A DNA stretch of 64,000 nucleotides from assembly GCA_017484085.1 (NCBI GenBank), contig JAFUTW010000045.1, forward strand, positions 1 to 64,000, given 5' to 3'. The stretch is from Clostridia bacterium. GTDB taxonomy: Bacteria; Bacillota; Clostridia; Christensenellales; Aristaeellaceae. Numbering within the stretch: position 1 is the stretch's first letter; every line of letters begins with the position of its first letter. Shown here piece after piece: positions 15,285-24,700 of this stretch. A program made the translations under genes and the position numbers. Under the pieces are notes generated by a model. That model did not search any database and was not told the DNA's origin. It saw nothing but the letters and a program-made list of their open reading frames with translations.

Positions 15285-16787
15285 ATGGAAGTCAAGACGA
15301 TCATCGTGCAGGCCGGCGGGAAAGGGTCCCGGATGCTGGAGCTGACGCGCAACAAGCCGAAGGCGCTGGTGCCGGTCAATAACCTCCCGATGATCTTTCA
15401 TCTGTTCCGGAAGTATCCGGAGAGCCGGTACATCGTCATCGGCGACTACAAGGCGGACGTGCTGGAAAAGTACCTCGCGGCCTTTGCGGATGTGGACTAT
15501 ACGTTTGTGAACGCCAACGGCGCGGCAGGAACCTGCGGGGGTCTGCAGGAAGCGCTTACCCACGTGCCGGAGAAGACGCCGTTCATGCTGATCTGGTGCG
15601 ATCTGGTGCTGCCTCCGGAGTACGAGATGCCGGAGGAGGACGGCGACTACATCGGCATCTCGAAGGACTTTCCCTGCCGGTGGAAGTATGAGGGCGGTCT
15701 TTTTGCCGAGGAGCGATCCACTGAGCACGGCGTGGCCGGGCACTTCATCTTCCGGGACAAGGCGAGCCTGGCGGACGTGCCGTCGGAGGGTGAATTCGTG
15801 CGATGGCTGCAGAGCAAAGGGATGACTTTCCGCGAGTGGCCGCTCTGCAGGACGCATGAGTACGGCCTGTACAGCGAGTGGGAGAAGCTGCCCAAGGAGC
15901 GCTGCCGCCCCTTCAACCGGATGGAGATCGACGGGGACCGCATCACCAAGATCCCGGTGGATGCGCAGGGTGAAGGCCTGGCGAGGCGTGAGGTCGCCTG
16001 GTACCGGCGATTGCAGGGCCACCATTTTGAGAACATCCCGAAGATCTACGGTTATGAGCCGCTTTGCATGGAGCGCATCGACGGGAAGAACATCTACGAA
16101 TACACGGATATCCCGGCGGCGCAGAAGAAGGAGATCCTGCGGCAGGTCATCGGCTGCCTCAGACAGATCCAGGCGATCGAGGGCGCGCCGGCGGACCGGG
16201 ACAGCTATTATGACGCGTATATCGGCAAGACGTTCAAACGGCTGCAGAAGGTGTATGATCTGGTGCCGTTTGCAAAGGACCCGGTCGTCACGGTAAACGG
16301 AAAGGCCTGCCGCAACGTCTTCTTCCACCGGAAGGAACTGGAAGAGAAGACGATGGCTTATCTGCCGAAGGAATTCCGGCTCATTCACGGGGACTGCACG
16401 TTCAGCAACATGATGCTGCGCAGTGACGGGACGCCGGTGATGATCGATCCGCGCGGCTACTTCGGTACGACCGAGTTCTTCGGGGATCCGGCGTACGACT
16501 GGGTGAAGGTGTATTACTCGCTGGTGGGCAACTACGACCAGTTCAACCTGAAGCGGTTCCATCTCGAGATCGGAGAGAAGGACGTCAGGCTTGAAATCGC
16601 CTCCAACCACTGGGAGGAGATGGAAGACGAGTTCTTCTGCCTGCTCTCCGGCGACGTGACGCGGGAGCAGATGCGGCTGCTGCTGGCGATCATCTGGCTG
16701 AGCCTCACGACGTACGCATGGGAGGATTACGATTCCATCTGCGGAGCATTCTACAACGGACTTTTGTATTTGGAGGAAGCACTATGA
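15285..16787 (+). CDS. Bifunctional nucleotidyltransferase - APH/choline-kinase-like kinase fusion
   Basis: A 500-residue two-domain enzyme. Residues 1 to about 230 are a sugar-phosphate or phosphocholine type nucleotidyltransferase, with AGGKGSRMLELTRNKPKAL, an NGAAGTCGGLQEAL loop and WCDLVL carrying the metal-binding Asp. Residues about 240-500 are an aminoglycoside-phosphotransferase/choline-kinase fold with LIHGDCTFSNMM and the metal-binding MIDPRG. So kinase and activation step are in one chain, as if LicC and LicA, or HddC and a kinase, were joined. The substrate could be choline, an alditol or a sugar. GGGGGTTGAAG precedes the ATG; the stop overlaps the next start (ATGA at 16784). Confidence 0.82.
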   Translation: MEVKTIIVQAGGKGSRMLELTRNKPKALVPVNNLPMIFHLFRKYPESRYIVIGDYKADVLEKYLAAFADVDYTFVNANGAAGTCGGLQEALTHVPEKTPFMLIWCDLVLPPEYEMPEEDGDYIGISKDFPCRWKYEGGLFAEERSTEHGVAGHFIFRDKASLADVPSEGEFVRWLQSKGMTFREWPLCRTHEYGLYSEWEKLPKERCRPFNRMEIDGDRITKIPVDAQGEGLARREVAWYRRLQGHHFENIPKIYGYEPLCMERIDGKNIYEYTDIPAAQKKEILRQVIGCLRQIQAIEGAPADRDSYYDAYIGKTFKRLQKVYDLVPFAKDPVVTVNGKACRNVFFHRKELEEKTMAYLPKEFRLIHGDCTFSNMMLRSDGTPVMIDPRGYFGTTEFFGDPAYDWVKVYYSLVGNYDQFNLKRFHLEIGEKDVRLEIASNHWEEMEDEFFCLLSGDVTREQMRLLLAIIWLSLTTYAWEDYDSICGAFYNGLLYLEEAL

Positions 16788-17374
16788 TCAAGTATTTTGA
16801 GCAGCTGCTGAAGACGATAGACGGCTCCGTACACTCGCTGGACGCGGATGCGTTTGAACGGCTGACCGCAGAGGCGCTGGAGACGCTGCGCCGCGGCGGC
16901 AAGCTGGTAGCCAGCGGCCTTGGCAAGAACGTGCCGGTGTGCGAAAAGTTCGTTGGCACGATGAACAGCCTGGGCCAGGAAGCCTATTACATGAACACGA
17001 ACAGCGCGGTGCACGGGGATATCGGCATCGTGAAGGAAGGCGACCTGGTGATCGTGCTGACCAAGAGCGGAGAGACGGCGGAGTCTGTGTACCTGACCGA
17101 CCTGCTGCTGAAGCGGAAGGCTAACGTGTGGCTGCTGACCTTCACGAAGAGCTCCAGCATTGAGCGGATGGTGGGGACGGACAAGTGCATCATCCTGTCG
17201 CTGGATCACGAAGGCGACAAGTGGAACATCGTGCCCAACAACTCCACGACGGTGAACCTCATCGTGCTGCAGGGGCTCGCGATGACGATCGCGGACCGGC
17301 TGGGCATCACCCTGCCGGACTTTAAAAAGAACCATCCGGGCGGACATATCGGGGTGCAGCTGAAAGATGTGTGA
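16784..17374 (+). CDS. SIS-domain sugar-phosphate isomerase (KpsF/GutQ-like, no CBS domains)
   Basis: A 196-residue single SIS domain. It has SGLGKNVPVCEKFVGTMNS, VLTKSGETAESV (phosphosugar binding) and the C-terminal NHPGGHIG typical of KpsF/KdsD arabinose-5-phosphate isomerases, which interconvert ketose and aldose phosphates. The CBS pair found in full KpsF proteins is missing. Context: coupled to the nucleotidyltransferase-kinase fusion (ATGA overlap) and overlapping the HAD gene by 8 bases, so it probably makes the sugar phosphate that these partners process. A GmhA-like role on sedoheptulose 7-phosphate is an alternative. Confidence 0.87.
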   Translation: MIKYFEQLLKTIDGSVHSLDADAFERLTAEALETLRRGGKLVASGLGKNVPVCEKFVGTMNSLGQEAYYMNTNSAVHGDIGIVKEGDLVIVLTKSGETAESVYLTDLLLKRKANVWLLTFTKSSSIERMVGTDKCIILSLDHEGDKWNIVPNNSTTVNLIVLQGLAMTIADRLGITLPDFKKNHPGGHIGVQLKDV

Positions 17375-17744
17375 CGTGATCAGGGTCTCCCCGCTTGGAA
17401 AGACGTGGCTGCTGGATATCGACGGCACCGTCTGCAAGCACAACGGGTACAAGATCGACGGGAAGGACACGCTGCTGCCGGGGGCGAAGGCATTTTTTGA
17501 AAGCCTGCCGGCGGAGGACAAGGTGATCTTCCTGACCAGCAGGACGCAGGAACAGGCGGAGTTTACGGAAGCTTTCCTGCGCGAAAACGGGATTCGGTAT
17601 GATGCGATCTTCTACGGCCTGCCGTACGGGGAGCGCATCCTGATCAATGACAGAAAGCCATCCGGGCTGTGCACGAGCGTTGCGGTGAATACGCAGCGGG
17701 ATGAGTTCTGCACGGCGCGATTCGAAATCGACGAAGAGCTGTAA
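17367..17744 (+). CDS. Small HAD-superfamily hydrolase (capsule-type phosphatase)
   Basis: A 125-residue minimal HAD protein. Motif I is LLDIDGTVC with the nucleophile and acid/base aspartates, motif II LTSRT, and a terminal INDRK takes the place of motif IV. No cap domain is present, consistent with phosphatases acting on sugar phosphates in capsule loci. It overlaps the isomerase stop by 8 bases. In combination with the SIS isomerase and nucleotidyltransferase-kinase it completes the four activities known from the GDP-heptose route (isomerase, kinase, phosphatase, nucleotidyltransferase), though the kinase here belongs to a different family. Confidence 0.8.
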   Translation: MCDVIRVSPLGKTWLLDIDGTVCKHNGYKIDGKDTLLPGAKAFFESLPAEDKVIFLTSRTQEQAEFTEAFLRENGIRYDAIFYGLPYGERILINDRKPSGLCTSVAVNTQRDEFCTARFEIDEEL

Positions 17745-17759
17745 GAAGGCAGACAGAGC

Positions 17760-18338
17760 ATGGATGTAAGAGCGGAAGCAGCGAAGGTGCTGAAGGAAAG
17801 AAAGAGACAGGCTGTTATCGGCTGGCGCGTGTGGCGGCGGCTTCAAAAGGCCATGAAGGCCGCAGGCGGATTTGACCGGGAGAGGGACGTGATCGTCGTC
17901 GCTGTGCCGGAGGATCCGGATGGTGAGGCGCTGGCGCTGCTGCACATGGAGCATTTTGCAAAGACATACGGAGGCCGGGTGTTCTTCTGCTCCTCAAACC
18001 CGCTGGCGTCAAAGCTGCTGCCGGTGTTCTTCAAAGACGCGGTCTGCCTTGCGGCCTCCGCAGAGGAGATCGAAGCGCTTGAGTGCCTGGCGCAGCTGGT
18101 GAAGTTCTGCGGCAGGCTCCGGTTCGCTTCGGTATCGCATCCCTTCGGCAGGATCGGTGAAAGGATGATCGGCGTAAAGGGCATCACGGAGGATGAGGTC
18201 TTCGCAATAGGCGCATGCAGCCTCTGGAAATATGAGCGTCCGGTCCTGCCCGGCTACAGCGGGGAGAACAGCGACATCAGGGATTATCTGAAAAAAGCAA
18301 AGCGGATTCTGAAGGAGAAGACGGATGAAGCAGCGTGA
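17760..18338 (+). CDS. Hypothetical protein of the polysaccharide cluster
   Basis: 192 residues, no family recognised. It begins with a strongly basic helix (LKERKRQAVIGWRVWRRLQK), then an alpha/beta section (VIVVAVPEDPDGEALALLHM, then GGRVFFCSSN) that could be a small Rossmann-like fold. No membrane segment or signal peptide is evident. The last 14 bases overlap the start of the next gene, so the two are likely translated together, and a partnership with the GT-B-like protein is the best guess. Confidence 0.6.
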   Translation: MDVRAEAAKVLKERKRQAVIGWRVWRRLQKAMKAAGGFDRERDVIVVAVPEDPDGEALALLHMEHFAKTYGGRVFFCSSNPLASKLLPVFFKDAVCLAASAEEIEALECLAQLVKFCGRLRFASVSHPFGRIGERMIGVKGITEDEVFAIGACSLWKYERPVLPGYSGENSDIRDYLKKAKRILKEKTDEAA

Positions 18339-19350
18339 TGCAAGGGAAATAAAGCGGTTTGCAAAGCGCATCCTGCGCAAGGGGATATCCGGGTTTACGG
18401 GCCTTCGGATGCTCTATGCAGGCCGCCGCTTCGCGGACAGAGGCCTTGCGGTTTACCTCAGACTGCGGGAAAAGTACGGGGAAAACGCCCGGTTTTACGT
18501 GAACCACTACCCGGGAACGGGCGACATCTACCTGACTTCCATGTTCATGCCGGCCTGGGCGAAGAGACATCCGGACGAGCGCGCCGTGGTGACGGTGATC
18601 GGCAAGGGCGGGGAGAAGGTCGCAAAGCTCTTTCCCCTGCAGGACGTGGAGGTACTGTCCCAGCAGGACACAAAGGCGCTGATCCGCTTTTACGAGCTTT
18701 GCGGGGATCAAATGGATATCCATGTGGAGATCCTGCACTATCACGCAATGGCGATGAATTCCGGCATACTGGAGCGGTTTGCAGGATACAAAGGGCTGGA
18801 TTTCCTGTCCATTTACCTCGGCGTCGTTTTTCCGGGGCTGACGCCGGCAGACGCAGCGAAGCCGGCCTTCTCGGAAAATGACCCGGCAATCGACGCGCTT
18901 TTTGACCGGTATGGACTTCAGCGCAGGAAGACGGTGCTGCTGGTGCCTTATGCAAATACCATTGATGAAATGAGCGACCAGTTCTGGACTTATTTGGTTG
19001 CGGCACTGAAAGAAAAAGGTTATTCGGTGTGCACGAACGTCAGCGGCGACGAGGAACCGCTGCCCGGAACGGAGGGCGTGTTCGTACCCTACAGAGGACT
19101 GAGGCAGTTTCTTGAGACAGCGGGCGTGACGATTCAGCTGCGCTGCGGGCTGACGGATATGATTGCCGGATTTGACTGCAAAAAGATTATTCTGTATCCG
19201 GTGGATAATTTCTTCCAGTTCGGAACAGGCAGTCTTTACGATTACTTTTCATTGAAGAATATGGATCTTTCACAGGATGCAGTGGAGATAGAGTTCAGCA
19301 GATGGAAAGGCGAGCGGCTGGTCTATGAGCGGATTCTGGAAGCACTTTAA
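18325..19350 (+). CDS. GT-B-like glycosyltransferase-type protein
   Basis: A 341-residue protein resembling GT9-type transferases: FYVNHYPGTGDIYLTSMFMP at the N-terminal domain (the donor/acceptor GDxxL type loop), VLLVPYANTIDEMSDQFW at the domain junction, then FVPYRGLRQFLETAG and LRCGLTDMIAG. It shares the last motif block with the protein at 13754-15268. The N-terminus is basic (KRFAKRILRKG), which might bind the membrane surface. Exact sugar and linkage are unknown. It overlaps the preceding gene by 14 bases; the following gene starts 42 bases later. Confidence 0.65.
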   Translation: MKQRDAREIKRFAKRILRKGISGFTGLRMLYAGRRFADRGLAVYLRLREKYGENARFYVNHYPGTGDIYLTSMFMPAWAKRHPDERAVVTVIGKGGEKVAKLFPLQDVEVLSQQDTKALIRFYELCGDQMDIHVEILHYHAMAMNSGILERFAGYKGLDFLSIYLGVVFPGLTPADAAKPAFSENDPAIDALFDRYGLQRRKTVLLVPYANTIDEMSDQFWTYLVAALKEKGYSVCTNVSGDEEPLPGTEGVFVPYRGLRQFLETAGVTIQLRCGLTDMIAGFDCKKIILYPVDNFFQFGTGSLYDYFSLKNMDLSQDAVEIEFSRWKGERLVYERILEAL

Positions 19351-19392
19351 CGGTTAACGGGAACCGGATCAAATCAGGGAGGAGGATGCGGC

Positions 19393-21786
19393 GTGACAGT
19401 TAAGCTGTGCGAACCTGAGCGGTGCACGGCCTGCGGGGCTTGCGTGAACGTATGCCCGAGGGACGCACTCAGGCTTACGGCCAAAGACGGCGAACCCTAC
19501 CGGGTGACAGTCGACGAGGCAGCCTGTATCGATTGCGGGCGCTGCAGCAGGGTTTGTCCGCAGCTGCACCCTCCCGAAAAGAAAAACGTGGCGAGGCCGG
19601 ACTGCTATGCAGTCTGTGCATCGGATGAGATCCGTCGCGTAAGTTCCTCCGGCGGTGTCTTTACGCTGCTGGCGGAAGAGGTTTTGGCAAGGGGCGGAAA
19701 GGTCTTCGGCTGTGCCTACGGGGAAGACATGATGCCACGGCATGTGGGCATCGGCTCCCGCGGGGAGCTCGGCAGGCTGCAAAAGTCCAAGTACACGCAG
19801 AGCGACACCGGATTGTCCATGAGGGAGATAAAAGCTTCTCTGGAGCAAGGGGAGACGGTGCTGTATACGGGACTTCCCTGCCAGATCGCGGGCCTTAACG
19901 CTTTCCTCGGAAAGCCGTATCCTAATCTATACACGATGGACATCGTCTGCAGCGGGACGGCGCCGGCAGGGATCTACCGCCGGTATCTGGCGGAACTGGA
20001 GCGGCAATACGAAAAGAGGATCATCGGTCTGGATTTTCGGGACAAGCGCAATGGCTGGGGCTGCGGACATCTGGTGCTGAAGTTTGCGGACGGGTCGGAA
20101 GCCAATGAAAACCCGAACCCGTATATGCAGGCACTGATCCACGGGTATTTCCGGCAGGGTCCGTGTCTCGACTGTACAAGCGGCGTTTTTCCGAGACCGG
20201 CGGATCTGACAGCCGGCGACTTCTGGAATATTGAGCGGCACGATCCGGGGCTGCGTGATCCTTTGGGAACAGGGCTGGTGACCATCAACTCCGACCAAGG
20301 CAAGGAACTGTTCGAGGCTGCGTGCAGGCGGAATCCGCCGAGGCAGTGCAGCGAGGTGCCCTTCGAGTTCACGCGGCATTCCAACTGGTTTACGGACAAG
20401 CGAAAGCCGCATGAGAATGCGGAGCGCTTTGCCGAATTGCTGAAAAAGCATGAATTGCGCCGCGCCTACGAGATGGCGGAGAAGGGCCTGTATGACATCT
20501 GTGTCGTGGGCAACTGGAGCGGTTACAATTACGGCGCGCATCTGACGCAGTATGCGTTGTACCAAACGCTGACCGATGAGGGTTACAGTGTTCTGATGCT
20601 GGAGAAACCGGATAAACCGCCATACCGTCCCCAACAGATCCCGGAGCTTTTCCGTGAAAACCCGTATCCAACCTGGGCGCTCTCCGGAATTTATGACGAC
20701 TTATGGAAAATGCGGGAAATCAACACTCATGCAGGGGACTTCATCGTCGGCTCCGATCAGCTCTGGAACTATAACCTCTTTGGGCACAGCATGGCATTTT
20801 ATGCACTGCAATTTGTACACGGGGAAAAGAAAAAAATCGCATATGCGACTTCATTCGGAGATGTCGGATATGACGGTTTTCCATCAGAGGAGAGAAAAGA
20901 GTTCATTTCATTGCTGAAGCGCTTTGACAGTATAGCGGTAAGAGAGTCCTCCGGCGTACAAACCTGCAGACAGATGGGGGTTAAAGCTGAATGGGTACTG
21001 GATCCGGTTTTTTTGTGCGACAGGCAGCATTTTATCAAACTTGCTGAAAAGAGCAGACTGAAGTTGCCCCGGCATTACCTTTTCGCTTATATGGTACATC
21101 CTGAAAAACGGACCATGACTCTTTTGAGTCGGATAGCAAAGGAAAAAGGGCTGGAGGTTTTCTGTACAACAGATGCGATGCGAAAGGAAAAGACTCCCGG
21201 AATCCGCATGCGTTATGTAAACAATGCGACAGCAGAGGATTGGCTCGCTTTGCTCTATCACAGCGATTATGTTGTTGCAGATTCTTTTCACGCATATGCA
21301 TTTGCGCTGATCTTTCGGAAACAGGTTGCGCCTGTTTATGCGGACGATGTGTATTTACACAGGGTGAAGGATCTAAGCAGCAAGCTCGGTTGCCCTCAGC
21401 CGGTGATTGCTGCCCATGACTCCAGTATAGATGTGAAAGTTCTGATCCGGCGGTTTTCAATCGATTATGAACAGTTGGAGGATAAACTGAATTCAGAGAT
21501 TGAAAAATGCCGTGCATGGCTCCTTCGGGCGATTCAAAGTAAAAAACGGATGAAGATTGATGAGAACGAGGAAAATCGGCTGACACAGGATCTGCATATC
21601 AAGGCCCTGGAGACGGAGATTCTTGAGAACAGGGAAGAGTTGAAAAAGATCCGTGAGTCAGCGACGTACAGGGTTGGGCAAACAATCCTTTTGCCTGTTC
21701 GAGCGGCTATTCATGCAGTCAGACGGGCAAGAGGCGATCCTGTCAGGCAAAGTGACAGACCAGTAAAGCATAAGAAAAGGATATAA
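19393..21786 (+). CDS. Fusion of FrhB-type iron-sulfur protein and polysaccharide pyruvyl transferase
   Basis: A 797-residue fusion. Residues 1-60 are a 2[4Fe-4S] ferredoxin domain (CTACGACVNVCP and CIDCGRCSRVCP). Residues about 75-345 are the coenzyme F420 hydrogenase/dehydrogenase beta-subunit fold (SSSGGVFTLLAEE, GLPCQIAGLNAFLG, CLDCTSG). Residues about 370-690 are a polysaccharide pyruvyl transferase domain (NYGAHLTQYALYQTL, GSDQLWN, ADSFHAYAFAL). A coiled coil and a basic tail ending ATYRVGQTILLPVR follow. The two enzymes are often neighbours in surface loci; here they are one chain. It probably makes a redox-dependent pyruvyl or related modification of the polymer. GTG start with GGGAGGAGG upstream. 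Confidence 0.88.
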   Translation: MTVKLCEPERCTACGACVNVCPRDALRLTAKDGEPYRVTVDEAACIDCGRCSRVCPQLHPPEKKNVARPDCYAVCASDEIRRVSSSGGVFTLLAEEVLARGGKVFGCAYGEDMMPRHVGIGSRGELGRLQKSKYTQSDTGLSMREIKASLEQGETVLYTGLPCQIAGLNAFLGKPYPNLYTMDIVCSGTAPAGIYRRYLAELERQYEKRIIGLDFRDKRNGWGCGHLVLKFADGSEANENPNPYMQALIHGYFRQGPCLDCTSGVFPRPADLTAGDFWNIERHDPGLRDPLGTGLVTINSDQGKELFEAACRRNPPRQCSEVPFEFTRHSNWFTDKRKPHENAERFAELLKKHELRRAYEMAEKGLYDICVVGNWSGYNYGAHLTQYALYQTLTDEGYSVLMLEKPDKPPYRPQQIPELFRENPYPTWALSGIYDDLWKMREINTHAGDFIVGSDQLWNYNLFGHSMAFYALQFVHGEKKKIAYATSFGDVGYDGFPSEERKEFISLLKRFDSIAVRESSGVQTCRQMGVKAEWVLDPVFLCDRQHFIKLAEKSRLKLPRHYLFAYMVHPEKRTMTLLSRIAKEKGLEVFCTTDAMRKEKTPGIRMRYVNNATAEDWLALLYHSDYVVADSFHAYAFALIFRKQVAPVYADDVYLHRVKDLSSKLGCPQPVIAAHDSSIDVKVLIRRFSIDYEQLEDKLNSEIEKCRAWLLRAIQSKKRMKIDENEENRLTQDLHIKALETEILENREELKKIRESATYRVGQTILLPVRAAIHAVRRARGDPVRQSDRPVKHKKRI

Positions 21787-21796
21787 AGGAGTGAAA

Positions 21797-24700
21797 ATGA
21801 CGATGAAGAAGTGGATCAGCCTGATTCTGACAGCAGTCATGCTGTGCAGCAGCCTGCCAGTGAGTTCTTTTGCGGAAGCGCAGGAAACAGAAGAGGCACA
21901 GGAAATCAGAGATGAGGCGGCAGAGAAGGAGAAGGCCGTAAAGGAAGCCGCAGAGCGCGAAGCGGCTGAAAAAGCTGCCAAGGAAGCAGCGGAACGCGAA
22001 GCGGCAGAGAAGGCCGCAAAGGAAGCAGCGGAACGCGAAGCGGCAGAGAAGGCCGCAAAGGAAGCAGCAGAACGCGAAGCGGCAGAGAAGGCCACAAAGG
22101 AAGCAGCGGAACGCGAAGCGGCAGAGAAGGCAGCAAAGGAAGCGGCGGAGCGTGAGGCGGCCGAAAAGGCCGCAAAGGAAGCTGCGGAGCGCGAGGCAGC
22201 CGAAAAGGCTGCGAAGGAAGCAGCGGAGCGTGAGGCGGCCGAAAAGGCCGCGAAGGAAGCGGCGGAGCACGAGACAGCCGAAAAGGCAGCAAAGGAAGCG
22301 GCGGAGCAAGAGGCAGCAGAGAAGGCCGCAAAGAAAGCAGAAGAGCAAGAGGCAGCTGAGAAGGCCGCAAAGGAAGCAGAGGAGCAAGAGGCAGCTGAGA
22401 AGGCGGCAAAGGAAGCGGCCGAGCAAGCTGCGAAGGAAGCGGCGGAGAAGGCGGCACAGGATACAGCTGAACAGGATGACGGACAGCAGGAGAATGAAAG
22501 CACGCAGACGTCCGAAGAGGTAGCAAATACCGTCACGCCTGCTTCAGAACCGGTGAAAGAACCGGAAGAAACGGCAAAGTCTGCCGAAGAGGACGCAACG
22601 GCTCCGGTTGACGAAGAAGGCGAAGTACCTGCGGATACAGACACCGAGCAGGCTGCCGAAGCGGAAGACCTTGAAGAGGAAAATGCAACGCCGCGGAACG
22701 GTGAAACGCTACAGGAGGAAGGAGCGCTGGAAGCGGCAGACCTGGCTTTGAAAGCGGATACGACGGAGACAGGTGAGATCACCGGACTTCAATTTGTGGA
22801 AGGAACGGCGACAACGCTGACCATCGGCTGGAACCGCATTACTCCCAATACCGCGATCAAGGGCTACAAGGTAAGCTGGACACCGGCCGGAGGAGCCACG
22901 AAGACGGCGACTGTCACCGGAGCGGACACGGGTTATGATTCGGGAAAGAAGCTTATCCTGTATACGATCACGGGGCTGGAAACCGGTAAAAAATACACCT
23001 ATAAAGTCTGTGTCATCTATAACAGCGGGACGACATCCGACTGGGTATCCGGGAGCAGGACGGTTCTTGCTGATCCTCCGCAGAACCTGACGGCAGGAGC
23101 AGTGAGCGTCAGCGCAAAACAAGTAAAGCTTACATGGGATGCACCGTCAGGTGGAACCGTTAAAGGTTACTTTATCTATCGAGACGGCAAGCAGATCGGC
23201 GATGTCACTGCCAGCACCCTCAGCTTTATTGACAACGGCAGTGTGCTGAAACCGGGTGACACCCATTCCTATGCGGTTTATGCCTATTCATATAACAGTT
23301 CCGGGAATAAAGTCAAATCGCAGAGGTCTTCTGTCATCAAATACACAATCAAGCCCGGAACGACAGCTTCCATGGAGGCCAAGCCACTCAGCACGACGAC
23401 CATGAAGATCACATGGAAGGAAGTGGAAGGGGCCAGCGGATACACACTGGCTTGGGGATTGTCGAGCAATGACGGGTTCTCGGACAGCGTTGCCATCAAT
23501 GACCCTAAAAAGCTTTCTTATAAGGTTTCCGGACTGGCTCCGCTGCTCAAGTACAAATTCCGGCTGCAGGCATTTGTAACAGGCGGAACGGTCTACAACA
23601 GCGATGGCAGCACTAAGACAGCAGGGACTGTGACCGGAAGCTGGCATGAGCCGATCGAAGAGATCACAAGACCGGGAAATGTTCCGGGTGTAGCTGCAAA
23701 TTATGACCAGAGCACAGGGAATATCACGGTATCTTGGAAAGCGATTGAAGATACTGTCAGCAACTACAAGGTCTACAGATCCAACAAGGCGGACAGCGGT
23801 TTTACGGTGCTGGATACCGTAGGATCCAATGTTCTCAAGTATGTGGATGAAAATGTAAACGTAGGCGAAACTTGGTATTACAAAGTAGTTGCTGTCTACA
23901 GCTCGACAGAATCGCTGCTTAAAAACGCAACCGTGGTCTGGGCACTTGTCACCCCTGCGGCACCGCAGAACCTCAAAGCGGACAATGGCAGCTTTAAAGT
24001 CTCATCCGGCAAGGGAAGTGCTGTCTTAACCTGGAAAAAGTCGGCAGGCGCTGACGGCTATGTGATCCAGTACGCTGAGGATGCAGCGTTTACGAAAAAA
24101 CTGAGCAAGAAAGTGATCTCGGGCGGGAGTAAGGAAAGTGCAACCGTTTGGGGCCTTACCATGGGCACGACGTACTACTTCCGCGTATGCGGTTATGTCG
24201 GGACAGAGAACACCGGCCGCGGCAAGTTCAGCAATGTCGTCTCCCTGCAGGGCGCTCCGGGCAACCCTGATCCGGCGAGCCTTGTGCTGGAAGCCCGTAA
24301 TCCGCGGAGCGTCGCTTGCGGCATCAAGGCGACCTGGGCACCTGTTGAAGGTGCAGAAGGCTACTGGGTCGCTGTGAGCAATGTGACGACCGGGGCAATC
24401 ATCAAAAAAGATACGATTGCCGGACAAAGCAACACGAGCTATGTGTTCGACGGTTTGACTGCAGGCGAACGTTACAGGGTGACGGTGCGCAGTTATCGGG
24501 GATCGGGCTTCAGCATCGGCACCAGAAAACAGGATAACTTCAAGTGGGCTTCCGGAACGCTGAATGCCATGCCTGTACTCGCGCCCTCCAAGATCAACGT
24601 GACTGCTGTGAATGGCAGCAGCGTAAAGCTGAGCTGGCCTAAGGTTTACGGTGTATCAGGATATTGGCTGAGGGTAAGCAGTACGGATGACGGCAACTTT

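Noticed and set aside
21944-22411. A regular 39-bp repeat that might suggest a CRISPR array
   Set aside because: There are no unique spacers; units are directly adjacent and keep one protein frame, so it is a coding repeat.
21658-22782. A 374-residue Ser/Ala-rich frame on the minus strand
   Set aside because: It is the mirror of the 39-bp coding repeat in the surface protein. Low-complexity content follows directly from the repeat.
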